32,680 nt of DNA, from assembly GCA_035942035.1 (NCBI GenBank), contig DASZDK010000046.1, forward strand, positions 1-32,680. The letters run 5' to 3'. The notes beneath the pieces are model-generated. The model was not told the origin of the DNA. It did not search any database and worked only from the letters and a program-made list of their open reading frames with translations. The translations under genes were made by a program, and so were the position numbers. Source of the DNA: JAHWJR01 sp035942035. GTDB taxonomy: Bacteria > Actinomycetota > Acidimicrobiia > Acidimicrobiales > CADCSY01. Positions 14,153-22,345 of this stretch are shown piece after piece; position 1 is the first letter of the stretch; every line of letters starts with the position of its first letter.

Positions 14153-14883
14153 GCGCCACCGCCGTCGCCGCCCAGACCCGCGTGGAGCTGGCCCTGACCC
14201 TGCGCCGGGGCGAGTCGCTGCTCGTGACCCTCGGCATCCCCGTCGGCCTGCTGGTGTTCTTCTCGCTGGTCGACGTGCTGCCCCTTCCGGAGGGTGTCGA
14301 CCGGGCGGTGGACTTCCTGGCTCCGGGGATCCTGGCGCTGGCCGTCATGTCCACCGCCCTGGTCAGCTTGGCCATCGCCACCGGCTTCGAGCGCCAGTAC
14401 GGGGTGCTGAAGCGGCTGGGCTCCACGCCGTTGGGGCGCCCTGCCCTGTTGGTGGCCAAGACCCTGGCCATCCTGGCCGTCGAGGTGGTCCAGGTCGTGG
14501 TGCTGGTGACCACCGCCGTGCTGCTGGGCTGGCGCCCCGGCGGCAGCGCCGGCGTGGCGGCCGCCGCCATGGTGCTGGCCACGGTGGCCTTCGCCGGCCT
14601 GGCCCTGCTGATGGCGGGGACGCTACGAGCGGAGGGCACCCTGGCCGGCGCCAACGGGCTGTACCTGGTGCTGCTCCTGCTCGGCGGCATGGTCTTTCCC
14701 CTCGACCGCCTCCCCGCCGGCCTGCAGACGCTGGCCGAGCTGCTGCCCGCCGCCGCCCTGGCCCAGGCGCTCGACGCCGCCCTGGCCACGCCAGCCACCC
14801 TGGCAGGCCGGCCCTGGGCCGTGCTCACCGCCTGGGCACTGATCGCTCCCGCCCTGGCCGCCTGGCGCTTCCGCTGGGAGTAG
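14149..14883 (+). CDS. ABC-2 type exporter permease (DrrB-like)
   Basis: This 244-aa protein has six hydrophobic segments and a cytoplasmic segment FERQYGVLKRLGSTPLGR after the second helix. That is the typical coupling element of ABC-2 permeases (G-x-L-K-R-L/M-x-x-T/S-P). GTG 14149 overlaps the stop codon of the ATPase gene, so the two are translationally coupled and should form one exporter. Confidence 0.9.
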   Translation: MSATAVAAQTRVELALTLRRGESLLVTLGIPVGLLVFFSLVDVLPLPEGVDRAVDFLAPGILALAVMSTALVSLAIATGFERQYGVLKRLGSTPLGRPALLVAKTLAILAVEVVQVVVLVTTAVLLGWRPGGSAGVAAAAMVLATVAFAGLALLMAGTLRAEGTLAGANGLYLVLLLLGGMVFPLDRLPAGLQTLAELLPAAALAQALDAALATPATLAGRPWAVLTAWALIAPALAAWRFRWE

Positions 14884-14914
14884 CCGCGCATCATGACAGC
14901 AGACCACCTGATGC

Positions 14915-14920
14915 TAAGGT
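14915..14920 (+). promoter_or_regulatory. Leaderless -10 element of vapBC
   Basis: TAAGGT ends 7 nt before GTG 14928. A possible -35, ATGACA (14893-14898), lies 16 nt upstream of it. Confidence 0.5.
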
Positions 14921-14927
14921 GCCGATC

Positions 14928-15185
14928 GTGAGGACGACGGTGACGCTCGACCCGGATGTGGCGGCGGCGCTCGAGCAGGCAGCCCGGGAGCGCCGGGTGT
15001 CGTTCAAGCAGGTGCTCAACGACGCCGTCCGCGCCGGCTTGCGCCCCGCTACCGAGGCCCGGCCCTACCGCCTCCCCACCCGACGGATGGGCCTGCGGGC
15101 GGGCGTCGACCTGGACAAGGCCCTGAAGTTGGCCGCCGAGCTGGAGGATCAAGAGGTGGTGCGCAAGCTGGAGCTGCGCAAGTGA
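14928..15185 (+). CDS. VapB-type ribbon-helix-helix antitoxin
   Basis: This 85-aa protein begins with a ribbon-helix-helix DNA-binding segment: the strand RTTVTLDPDVAAALEQAAR, then a helix ending ...VSFKQVLNDAVRAGLR. A basic C-terminal part would wrap around the toxin (KLAAELEDQEVVRKLELRK). GTG 14928 is chosen because of the leaderless -10 and because it places the strand at the N-terminus. The toxin gene overlaps by four bases (GTGA). The antitoxin probably represses its own promoter. Confidence 0.85.
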   Translation: MRTTVTLDPDVAAALEQAARERRVSFKQVLNDAVRAGLRPATEARPYRLPTRRMGLRAGVDLDKALKLAAELEDQEVVRKLELRK

Positions 15186-15613
15186 AGCTGCTCGACCTGA
15201 ACCTCCTGCTGTACGCAGTCGACGAGGCGTCGCCTCACCACGACGTGGCCAGGCCGTGGGTGGAGGCCACGCTGTCCGGACCGGAGACCGTGGCTCTCAG
15301 CTGGAGCGTGCTCCTGGGCTTCGTGCGCTTGTCGACACGGGCCACGGTCTTCGAAGAGCCGTTGGAGGCCGACGAGGCGCTCGATCTGGTCGACAGCTGG
15401 CTGGCGCAGCCCCCGACCACGGTAGTCCACCCCACCGATCGCCACGCCGCCGTCCTGCGGTCGCTCATCGCACCGCTCGGGACCGCCGGGAACCTGACCA
15501 CCGACGCCCACCTGGCTGCCCTGTCGATCGAGCACGGAGCCGAGCTGTGCTCCGCTGACGCCGACTTCACCCGCTTCCCCGGGGTGCGCTGGACGAATCC
15601 GCTTCGCCGCTGA
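15182..15613 (+). CDS. VapC-type PIN-domain ribonuclease toxin
   Basis: This 143-aa PIN-domain protein has acidic residues for Mg2+ binding at Asp5 (LLDLNLLLYAVD), Asp108 (TTDAHLAAL) and Asp126/Asp128 (SADADFTRF). The segment SWSVLLGFVRLSTR is typical of the VapC subgroup that lacks the glutamate found there in others. It probably cleaves tRNA or rRNA when released from the antitoxin encoded just upstream. The GTG start overlaps the antitoxin stop. Confidence 0.87.
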   Translation: MKLLDLNLLLYAVDEASPHHDVARPWVEATLSGPETVALSWSVLLGFVRLSTRATVFEEPLEADEALDLVDSWLAQPPTTVVHPTDRHAAVLRSLIAPLGTAGNLTTDAHLAALSIEHGAELCSADADFTRFPGVRWTNPLRR

Positions 15614-15696
15614 TCTCCACTCCCTCTTCTGGCCCCGGAAAACTCCCGAAGATGGCCGCGCTGCTCGGACCAGAACGGTCGGGAGGGGAGGGAGCG

Positions 15697-16638
15697 CTAG
15701 CGGTCGGGCTCGACGGGGGCAGGCCCGGCGCGCTGGAGCTCCCGCTCGACCTGCTCCCAGGTGAGCACCTGCCCGTCGGCGGTCCGCACCGGGGCCCGCC
15801 GATCGAGGGGAAGGCCGCGGTCACGGTCGTCGTGCTCCTGGCGCAGGGCGAAGCGGAAGAACAGCACGGCGATGACCGTCCACAGGAAGGCCCCACCGCC
15901 CACCTTCATCAGCATCCCTGCGAACTGCTGGTCGCTGGCCACCGAGGTCCCGAAGAGCCGGGGCAGGACGTCGTAGGCCTCGTAGACGACCCCGTCGGCG
16001 AAGGTGAGCCAGCCCGCCGGGACGGTGGGCAGGACCGACTGGAGGAACAGGTAGCCCATCTGCACCGGCACGGTCAGCCGCAGCTCGGGAAGCGGCCCCG
16101 CCACCGGCAACCACATCAGCAGCGCCGAGGCCACCACCACCACGTGCACCCCGTAGTGGAGGGCGCCGTTGGACACCGAGACGTTCACCATCGCCGGCCA
16201 GTGGGTGAGGGCGACCACCCCGTTGAAGATCAGCGTGGCCGCCACCGGGCGGGCCAATCGGCGCAGTACCCGGTAGGCGGTCCCCTGGCCGACGACCATG
16301 CGGGCCAGCCAGGTGGGTGTGGCCAGCAGCACCATCGGCGGCAGCACGAGCGACAGCAGGAGGTGCTGGCCCATGTGGACGCCGAAGAGGTAGCGCTCGC
16401 CGATGTCGTGCACGGGCCAGTCGGCGGCCACCTCGAGGGTGACCAGGGCGGCCACGAACCACGCCACCTGGCGGCGGGTGACCACGCTCTCCCCCGGCCG
16501 GGTGGCACGGGGCCCGACCCGGGTCATGGCCCACCAGTAGGCCAGGGCCAGGCCGGCGATCAGCGCCCACACCTCCGGGTGCGGCTGCCACCGCCACGGG
16601 TCGCCTCGCAGGACGGGGGCGGCGGCGAGCAGGTCCAC
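15697..16638 (-). CDS. ctaG: Cytochrome c oxidase assembly protein, caa3 CtaG type
   Basis: This 313-aa polytopic protein has about seven helices. The blocks YLFGVHMGQHLLLSLVLPPMVLLATP, LTHWPAMVNVSVSNGALHYGVHVVVV and DQQFAGMLMKVGGG are typical of the caa3_CtaG family, membrane proteins needed for assembly (probably copper insertion) of caa3 oxidases. The histidines in the first two blocks are the likely metal ligands. The hydrophilic C-terminal tail has an ...VLTWEQVERELQRAG segment. It is the last gene of the oxidase operon, 3 nt after ctaF. The 83 bp to convergent vapC show no clear terminator. Confidence 0.9.
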   Translation of the reverse strand: MDLLAAAPVLRGDPWRWQPHPEVWALIAGLALAYWWAMTRVGPRATRPGESVVTRRQVAWFVAALVTLEVAADWPVHDIGERYLFGVHMGQHLLLSLVLPPMVLLATPTWLARMVVGQGTAYRVLRRLARPVAATLIFNGVVALTHWPAMVNVSVSNGALHYGVHVVVVASALLMWLPVAGPLPELRLTVPVQMGYLFLQSVLPTVPAGWLTFADGVVYEAYDVLPRLFGTSVASDQQFAGMLMKVGGGAFLWTVIAVLFFRFALRQEHDDRDRGLPLDRRAPVRTADGQVLTWEQVERELQRAGPAPVEPDR

Positions 16639-16641
16639 GTC

Positions 16642-16986
16642 TCAGGTGAAGAAGCGGAAGGTGGCGAGCGCAGCCATGTAGACGCCGATGGCCAGCAACA
16701 GGCCCGACACGAACATGCGGGTGAACAGGTTGCTGTCGAAGCGCAGGTGCATGAACCAGGCCACCACCAGGAAGAACTTGACGATCATCATGACGATCAG
16801 CGAGGGCACGAGCAGGCCGCCGAGCTGGTCCTCGAAGTAGTACGTCGCCACCTCGGCGGCGGTGAGCACGGCAAGGATCAGGGCGATGCCGACGTAGGTG
16901 CGCTCGCCGGGATGGTCGTGAGCGCCGTGCTCGGTCTGGGCCTCGTACTCCTCGTGCTCCACCTGGGCGGTGGTCTGCTCACTCAT
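16642..16986 (-). CDS. ctaF: Cytochrome c oxidase subunit IV (prokaryotic COX4 type)
   Basis: This 114-aa protein has a His/Glu-rich hydrophilic N-terminus of about 28 residues and three helices. The family pattern is visible as TYVGIALILAVLTAAEVATYY, then LIVMMIVKFFLVVAWFMHLRFD, with its Lys and His, then a short third helix. It is a small non-catalytic subunit that stabilises the oxidase. ATG 16986 is 8 nt downstream of the ctaE stop. The N-terminal run HEEYEAQTEHGAHDHPGE resembles the acidic, histidine-rich tails on other subunits of this operon. Confidence 0.9.
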   Translation of the reverse strand: MSEQTTAQVEHEEYEAQTEHGAHDHPGERTYVGIALILAVLTAAEVATYYFEDQLGGLLVPSLIVMMIVKFFLVVAWFMHLRFDSNLFTRMFVSGLLLAIGVYMAALATFRFFT

Positions 16987-16994
16987 GGTCGCCC

Positions 16995-17654
16995 CTATGC
17001 CGGGATCAGGTAGACGAGCGTGAAGATGATGATCCACACGACGTCGACGAAGTGCCAGTAGAGGCCGACGATCTCGACCGTCTCGGCCTTGCCCGCCGGC
17101 AGCCGGCCCCGCAGCGACATCACGAACAGGCTCAGCAGCATGAGGATGCCCAGCGTCACGTGTACGCCGTGGAAGCCGGTCAGGGTGTAGAACGCCGAGC
17201 CCTGCAGGTTGGTGGTGTAGCCCAGGCCCTCGCGCACGAACGTGGTGAACTCGTAGACCTGGCCGGCGACGAACGTCGACCCGAGGAGGGCGGTCGTGAG
17301 CAGCCAGGTGCGGGCCCGGCGATGGTCGGCCCGCTGGATGGCGGACAGGGCCAGCACCATGGTGAGCGAGCTCATCAGCAGGACGAAGGAGCTGACCGAC
17401 GTGAAGGGGATGTCGTAGATGTCGCCCACCGGCGGCCCGGCGGTGACCTCCCGGGTCCGGTACAGCAGGAAGGTGGAGATCAGCCCCCCGAACAGCAGGC
17501 ACTCCGACCCGAGGAACAGCCACATGGCGAGCTTCTCGTTGGACAGCCCGGTGCTGGTGTGATGCGCCGGGGTGGTGGCGTCGTGGGGAACGTGGGCAGC
17601 CCCCTCGGGCACCGCTCCGGCCGGCGCCGTCGCCGTCTGCTCGCTCACACTCAC
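16995..17654 (-). CDS. ctaE: Cytochrome c oxidase subunit III
   Basis: This 219-aa protein has five helices, the bacterial short form of subunit III. The conserved Glu is in LGSECLLFGG (Glu51). GFHGVHVTLGILML carries the usual paired histidines, and VGLYWHFVDVVWIIIFTLVYL is the C-terminal signature. GTG 17654 overlaps the ctaD stop by four bases. Confidence 0.95.
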   Translation of the reverse strand: MSVSEQTATAPAGAVPEGAAHVPHDATTPAHHTSTGLSNEKLAMWLFLGSECLLFGGLISTFLLYRTREVTAGPPVGDIYDIPFTSVSSFVLLMSSLTMVLALSAIQRADHRRARTWLLTTALLGSTFVAGQVYEFTTFVREGLGYTTNLQGSAFYTLTGFHGVHVTLGILMLLSLFVMSLRGRLPAGKAETVEIVGLYWHFVDVVWIIIFTLVYLIPA

Positions 17655-19696
17655 GATGCCTCCTCGTCGTCGTCCCCACCGGAGCCGGCGCCGACCTCGG
17701 CCAACTCCTGGTCGTGCCCCTCGTCATCGGGCCCGTGGTCACCGTGGTCGCCGTGCCCGGCGTCGGGATCGACCGAGGGCTCCAGGCCGAGACCGAAGGC
17801 GCCGGCGATGATCACCAGGCCACCGAGGGCGGCCAGCCAGTAGGTGAAGATGAGCCCGTAGGCGATCAGGGGCAGGCCGATCGCCAGGAAGATGGGCCAG
17901 TACGACGGGGACGGTAGGTGGATGGCCGAGACGTCGACATCGGGCTCGTCGCCGCCGGCCCGGCGTGACTCCTCGTCGACCCGGCTGAGGTAGGTGAAGC
18001 GCTCACGGCGCACGGGGCGGCCGTGCTCGTCCTCGCTGTACTTGCGGTGCCACCAGTCGTCGAGGTGCTCGACGGTGGGCTCCACGTCGAAGTTGTGCGC
18101 CGGCGGCGGCGATGAGATGGCCCACTCCAGCGTGCGGCCGTCCCAGGGGTCGGCGCCGGCATGGGGGTTCTTGCGACTGACGGCCACGTTGTAGACCCAC
18201 ATGAGGAACGAGATGGCGATGAGGAACGACCCGATGGTCTCGAGCAGGTTCATGAGGTCCCACCCCATCCCCTCGGGATAGGTGGCGGTGCGCCGGGGCA
18301 TGCCCTGGAGCCCCACGATGTGCATGGGGCCGAAGGTGAGGTTGAAGCCGACGAACATCATCCAGAAGTGAGCCTTGCCGATCCGCTCGCTCAGCTTGTG
18401 GCCGAAGATCTTGGGCCACCAGTAGTAGATGCCGGCGAAGATGCCGAACATCGAGCCCCCGAACAGGACGTAGTGGAAGTGGGCGACGATGAAGTAGGTG
18501 TCGGTCTGCTGGGTGTCGTGGGGCGCCACCGAGTGCATCACGCCGGAGAGGCCGCCGATGGTGAACTGCGACACCAGGGCCACGGCGAAGAGCATGGCCG
18601 TGGTGAAGATCAGCTTTCCCTTCCACAGGGTGCCGATCCAGTTGAAGATCTTCACGCCGGTGGGCACGGCGATGAACATGGTCGACAGCGAGAACGCCGC
18701 CACCGACACCGGCCCGATGCCGGAGGCGAACATGTGGTGGGCCCACACGCCCCAGCCCATGAAGCCGATGGCGATGCCGGAGAAGACCATGAACGGGTAA
18801 CCGAACAGGGGCTTGCGGGCGAAGGTGGGGATGACGTCGGACACGATGCCGAAGGCGGGCAGGACCAGGATGTAGACCTCGGGATGGCCGAAGATCCAGA
18901 ACAAGTGCTGCCACAGCAGCGGGTCGGCCCCGGCCTCGACGTTGAAGAAGTTGGCACCGAACAGGCGGTCGAACATGAGCAGGAACAGCGCCACGGTGAT
19001 CACCGGGATGGCGAACAGCAGGAGGAACTGGGCCACCAGCGCCATCCACACGAACACCGGCATGCGCAGCAGCGTCATGCCCGGCGCCCGCATGTTGAGG
19101 CAGGTGGTGATGAGGTTCACCGCACCCAGCAGCGAGGCGATGCCCGTGATCTGCAGACCGAGGGTCCAGAAGTCGATGCCGTGACCGGGTGAGTACGCCA
19201 CGCCGGAGAGCGGGGCGTAGTTGAACCAGCCCCCGTCGGGAGCACCGCCCAGGAAGAAGCTGGAGTAGAGGAACAGGCCTCCGAACAGGAACACCCAGTA
19301 GCTGAGGGCGTTGAGGCGGGGAAAGGCGACGTCGCGGGCGCCGATCATCAGCGGGATCAGGTAGTTCGAGAACGCCGCCAGCATCGGCATGATCACCAGG
19401 AACACCATGGTGGTGCCGTGCATGGTGAACATCTGGTTGTAGACCTGCGGGTCGAGCACCTGACCGTTGGGCTGGGCCAACTGCGCCCGGATGAGCAGCG
19501 CCTCGAGGCCGCCCAGGGCGAAGAAGGCCATGGCCGTGGCGCCGTAGAGGATGCCGATCTTCTTGTGGTCGACGGTGGTGAGCCATGACCGCCAGCCGTA
19601 GTTCGACGAGGGCCGGGCGAAGGCCCCCAGGGGGTTGCGCACCGGCTCGTCGCCGGCGGTGAGCTCCAGCGGTGGACGCTCCTCGGTCAGGGCCAT
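17651..19696 (-). CDS. ctaD: Cytochrome c oxidase subunit I, canonical catalytic subunit
   Basis: This 681-aa heme-copper oxidase subunit has all catalytic ligands. Low-spin heme ligands are His93 (MHGTTMVF) and His408. The CuB ligands are His271 (GHPEVY), His320 and His321 (WAHHMF). The high-spin heme ligand is His406 (AHFHYVLFG). Glu273 and the cross-linking Tyr275 mark it as A-family, with Asp122 (D-channel) and Lys361 (K-channel) retained. After the oxidase core comes LEWAISSPPPAHNF, a linker, two extra helices at about 600-645, and an acidic, His-rich tail. The extra helices recall fused subunit III/IV elements in other oxidases. It reduces O2 to water using electrons from CtaC. Confidence 0.97.
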   Translation of the reverse strand: MALTEERPPLELTAGDEPVRNPLGAFARPSSNYGWRSWLTTVDHKKIGILYGATAMAFFALGGLEALLIRAQLAQPNGQVLDPQVYNQMFTMHGTTMVFLVIMPMLAAFSNYLIPLMIGARDVAFPRLNALSYWVFLFGGLFLYSSFFLGGAPDGGWFNYAPLSGVAYSPGHGIDFWTLGLQITGIASLLGAVNLITTCLNMRAPGMTLLRMPVFVWMALVAQFLLLFAIPVITVALFLLMFDRLFGANFFNVEAGADPLLWQHLFWIFGHPEVYILVLPAFGIVSDVIPTFARKPLFGYPFMVFSGIAIGFMGWGVWAHHMFASGIGPVSVAAFSLSTMFIAVPTGVKIFNWIGTLWKGKLIFTTAMLFAVALVSQFTIGGLSGVMHSVAPHDTQQTDTYFIVAHFHYVLFGGSMFGIFAGIYYWWPKIFGHKLSERIGKAHFWMMFVGFNLTFGPMHIVGLQGMPRRTATYPEGMGWDLMNLLETIGSFLIAISFLMWVYNVAVSRKNPHAGADPWDGRTLEWAISSPPPAHNFDVEPTVEHLDDWWHRKYSEDEHGRPVRRERFTYLSRVDEESRRAGGDEPDVDVSAIHLPSPSYWPIFLAIGLPLIAYGLIFTYWLAALGGLVIIAGAFGLGLEPSVDPDAGHGDHGDHGPDDEGHDQELAEVGAGSGGDDDEEAS

Positions 19697-19718
19697 CAGC
19701 GGTCGCTCCTCGGCATGC

Positions 19719-20849
19719 TCACTCCAGCGTCTCCAGGTAGGCGTAGAGGGCGTCGATGTCGGCCTCGGTGAGCTGACCGACGACCATCTTGGAACCCGCC
19801 TTGCGTTGCGGGTTGCGCAGCCACGCCTCCAGCTCGTTGCGGTCGTTCAAGTCGTAGATGCAGCCGGCGAAGCAGTCGCGGCTGAACAGATGGGTGAGGT
19901 TGGGCGACGGCGGGGAGTCCTCGGCGACCTCGTCGTAGGCGCCCTCGACCACGTGGCAGCCCGAGCAGCCCCGCTGCTGAAACAGGGTGAACCCCTCCGC
20001 CGCCAGCCCCGACACCGGCGCCACGGGCTCTTGCTGCATGTCCTCGACCCAGGCGTCCCAGCCGGTGGCGTCGTGGGCCACCACCTTGAGGCGCATGTTG
20101 GCGTGGGAGATACCGCAGAACTCGGCGCACTGGCCCGAGTACACCCCCGGCTCGTCGGCCTCGAGCAGCCAGTGGTGAGTGCGCCCGGGGACCACGTCCT
20201 TCTTGCCGTTGAGCTTGGGCGCCCAGAACGAGTGGATGACGTCGGGCGACCGGAGGGTCAGGTAGACCCGCTGGCCGGCGGGGATGTGCAGCTCGTTGGC
20301 GGTGACGATGCCGTCGGTGATGCCGAAGTCCGGCTGGGCGGGATAGTCGTAGCCCCACCAGAACTGGGCGCCGGTGACGTCGACCTCGAGCGCTTCCCCC
20401 TGGGCCGGCTCGGCGTTGAGCTCGAAGATCACCGGCACGGTGAACACGGCCACCCCGGCCAGCACCAGGGCGGGGAGGATGGTCCAGCCGATCTCCAGCC
20501 GGGTGTTGCCGTGGAGCTGGGCCGGCATCTCGCCGGCGTCGCCGTCGGCGTCGCCACGATCCCGCCACTTCACGATCGAGTAGACGATCACGCCCTCGAC
20601 CACCACGAAGACCAACACCGCGACCCAGAAGATGGGGTTGAAGAGGTTGTCGAGGGTGCGGGCAAAGGAGCCCTCGGGCTCGAGCATGTCCTGGGGCGCG
20701 TCGGACGCGCACCCGCTCAGCATGACCACGGCGGCGACGGCCAGGAGCCAGGGCCGGGGCAAGAGCCGGCGTGGGCGCCGGCGGCGGGTGGAGGTGGTGG
20801 CGCTCACAGAAGTCGGTGGGGAGCCAGTTCCTTCGTCGGCATCGCTCAT
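19719..20849 (-). CDS. ctaC: Cytochrome c oxidase subunit II fused to cytochrome c
   Basis: This 376-aa protein has a basic N-terminus and a lipobox LSGC (Cys47), then two membrane helices at about 70-92 and 120-142. The CuA cupredoxin domain has ligands His206, Cys241, Glu243, Cys245, His249 and Met252 (GQCAEFCGISHANM). A C-terminal cytochrome c domain has heme motif CSGCH (295-299) and probable axial Met355. This is the caa3 arrangement, where subunit II carries its own cytochrome c. The cytochrome domain also has two extra cysteines in CFAGC (326-330) that could form a disulfide. The stop lies 22 nt before ctaD. Confidence 0.95.
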   Translation of the reverse strand: MSDADEGTGSPPTSVSATTSTRRRRPRRLLPRPWLLAVAAVVMLSGCASDAPQDMLEPEGSFARTLDNLFNPIFWVAVLVFVVVEGVIVYSIVKWRDRGDADGDAGEMPAQLHGNTRLEIGWTILPALVLAGVAVFTVPVIFELNAEPAQGEALEVDVTGAQFWWGYDYPAQPDFGITDGIVTANELHIPAGQRVYLTLRSPDVIHSFWAPKLNGKKDVVPGRTHHWLLEADEPGVYSGQCAEFCGISHANMRLKVVAHDATGWDAWVEDMQQEPVAPVSGLAAEGFTLFQQRGCSGCHVVEGAYDEVAEDSPPSPNLTHLFSRDCFAGCIYDLNDRNELEAWLRNPQRKAGSKMVVGQLTEADIDALYAYLETLE

Positions 20850-20891
20850 GGGCGGCGAACAGCCTCCCCCATGGGGCCCGGGGGAACCAAG

Positions 20892-21695
20892 TCAGCCACC
20901 CTCGCCCTCACCCTCCTCGGCCTTGTGCTCGTCCTCGGCCTCCCCGTGCGCCTCGGTCCCCTCGGCTTCCCCGGCCTCCTCGCCGTGGTCGGCGACGTGC
21001 TCCTCGATCTCGCGCTCGCCGGCCACCGCCCCGACGATGCCGGCGGCCACGAGGGCGACCGCCCCGGCCACCACCACGCCGGTCAGCACCGAGGAGCTGA
21101 GCCGGGGACGGCTGGTGAGCAGCACGGCGACACCGAGGATGGCGCTGGCCACGACGATGGCGATGACCGTCGATCCGGTCTTGGGCAGGGCCAGCAGCAC
21201 CCGGGAGAACGTCAGCACGACGAGGCCGATGCCGAGGGCGGCCAGGGCCGGGATCTCGATCGGGTACATCACCTCGTTGCGCAGGCGTTGGTTGGCGGCC
21301 GGGTCGCCCGTGGCCCGCTCGGCCCAGCCCTGCACCATCCACTCGAACAGCGTCACCGCCAGGATGGCCAGACCGACGTAGAGCAGGGCGCCGCCGGTGG
21401 CCAGACCGACCAGGGCCACGCCGGCGCCCAGGGCGGCCAGCGCCGGCCATGCCGCCGGGAACCGGGTGGCGTAGCTGCGGGGCCCGGCCGCCATGGCGCC
21501 GGCTCCCTCGGCGGCCACGTTGCCGTCACGCAGCACCACGAGGGTGACCCCGGGAATGGCGGCGGCCACGGCGAGGAAGCCGAGCACCAGCGTGCCGAAC
21601 TTCTCCCCGCCACTGGACAGCACGTAGACGAGCCAACCGACGGCGGCGAACGTGGTCACCGCCAGCCAGAACCGCGACCCGAGCGTGAGCATCAC
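20892..21695 (-). CDS. Polytopic membrane protein between the two oxidase modules, possibly CtaF-like
   Basis: This 267-aa protein has about seven hydrophobic segments, near residues 9-28, 33-55, 85-100, 102-122, 147-168, 174-194 and 203-226. It ends in a tail of about 40 residues rich in Glu and His. The first 125 residues, two helices, a loop and then WPALAALGAGVALVGL...FEW, resemble the layout of actinobacterial four-helix subunit IV (CtaF of Mycobacterium). This is a pattern-level similarity only. The remaining helices have no counterpart I recognise. Its ATG overlaps the stop of ctaE2, and ctaC follows after 42 nt, so it belongs to the oxidase operon. Confidence 0.6.
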   Translation of the reverse strand: MMLTLGSRFWLAVTTFAAVGWLVYVLSSGGEKFGTLVLGFLAVAAAIPGVTLVVLRDGNVAAEGAGAMAAGPRSYATRFPAAWPALAALGAGVALVGLATGGALLYVGLAILAVTLFEWMVQGWAERATGDPAANQRLRNEVMYPIEIPALAALGIGLVVLTFSRVLLALPKTGSTVIAIVVASAILGVAVLLTSRPRLSSSVLTGVVVAGAVALVAAGIVGAVAGEREIEEHVADHGEEAGEAEGTEAHGEAEDEHKAEEGEGEGG

Positions 21696-22345
21696 GGACC
21701 GCCTTCCAAGAACCAGACCGAGTACCAGATCACCAGACCCATGGCCACGGCGAAGTGCCAGAAGGCGGCGACGCTCACCACCATCTCCCGGTTCCGGGCC
21801 GAGAACTGGCCGCCGAGAGCCCGGAAGCCCACGACCAGCAGGGCGACATGGGCGGCCACGACGACCAGGAGGTGGCTGACCGTGAGGGCGTAGACCGTGG
21901 TCGAGAAGGGGTCGGCGCCGGCGACCATGCCGAGCTGGCCCCAGGAGAACGTCAGGGCGTTCACGAAGGCGAGCCCGAGCATGAGGGTGAGCCCGACGGC
22001 CACGTACATGGTCCGCCGGTCACGTGAGCTGAGCGCCGACACGGCCCACTGCGCCGTCACCGACGACATGAGCAGCGTGAGGTAGGCCACGAACAGCGTG
22101 GCGTTGGGCATGGCGATGAGGATCTCTTCGGCCGGCCACGCCTCTCCGGCTGCTTGCGTGATCTCCCGGGCAGAGAAGTAGGCGGCCAGCAGCCCGCCGG
22201 TGAGCATGGTCCCGGCGGCGATGGTCAACACGGTGCCCACCAGCATGACGTTGCGCCGGCGAGGCTCCGGAGCCGGCGGTAGGGCCGCCGTCCCGGTGTC
22301 CGGTGCGGGCGTCGGCGTGGTGGTCGCGGTGGCGGTGGCGGTCAC
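21692..22345 (-). CDS. Divergent cytochrome c oxidase subunit III paralogue
   Basis: This 217-aa protein has five helices after a Thr/Pro-rich N-terminus. It aligns by eye with CtaE: GTMLTGGLLAAYFSAR against SECLLFGGLISTFLLYR, LLMSSVTAQWAVSAL against LLMSSLTMVLALSAI, and the C-terminal FWHFAVAMGLVIWYSVWFL against YWHFVDVVWIIIFTLVYL. The conserved Glu of helix 1 is replaced by Gly45, and the GFHGVH block has become VSHLLVVVAAH. It overlaps ctaD2 by four bases (GTGA) and is presumably its partner. Confidence 0.85.
   Translation of the reverse strand: MTATATATTTPTPAPDTGTAALPPAPEPRRRNVMLVGTVLTIAAGTMLTGGLLAAYFSAREITQAAGEAWPAEEILIAMPNATLFVAYLTLLMSSVTAQWAVSALSSRDRRTMYVAVGLTLMLGLAFVNALTFSWGQLGMVAGADPFSTTVYALTVSHLLVVVAAHVALLVVGFRALGGQFSARNREMVVSVAAFWHFAVAMGLVIWYSVWFLEGGP

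Noticed and set aside
18003..19586. 527-codon frame overlapping ctaD on the same strand
   Set aside because: It is an Arg/His/Pro-rich frame-shifted shadow of the canonical oxidase gene, with no hydrophobic helices.
20850..20891. Short C5/G5 hairpin between the seven-helix gene and ctaC
   Set aside because: It is a 5-bp stem without a T run, better explained as a Gly/Pro-rich base composition and a G-rich ribosome site.
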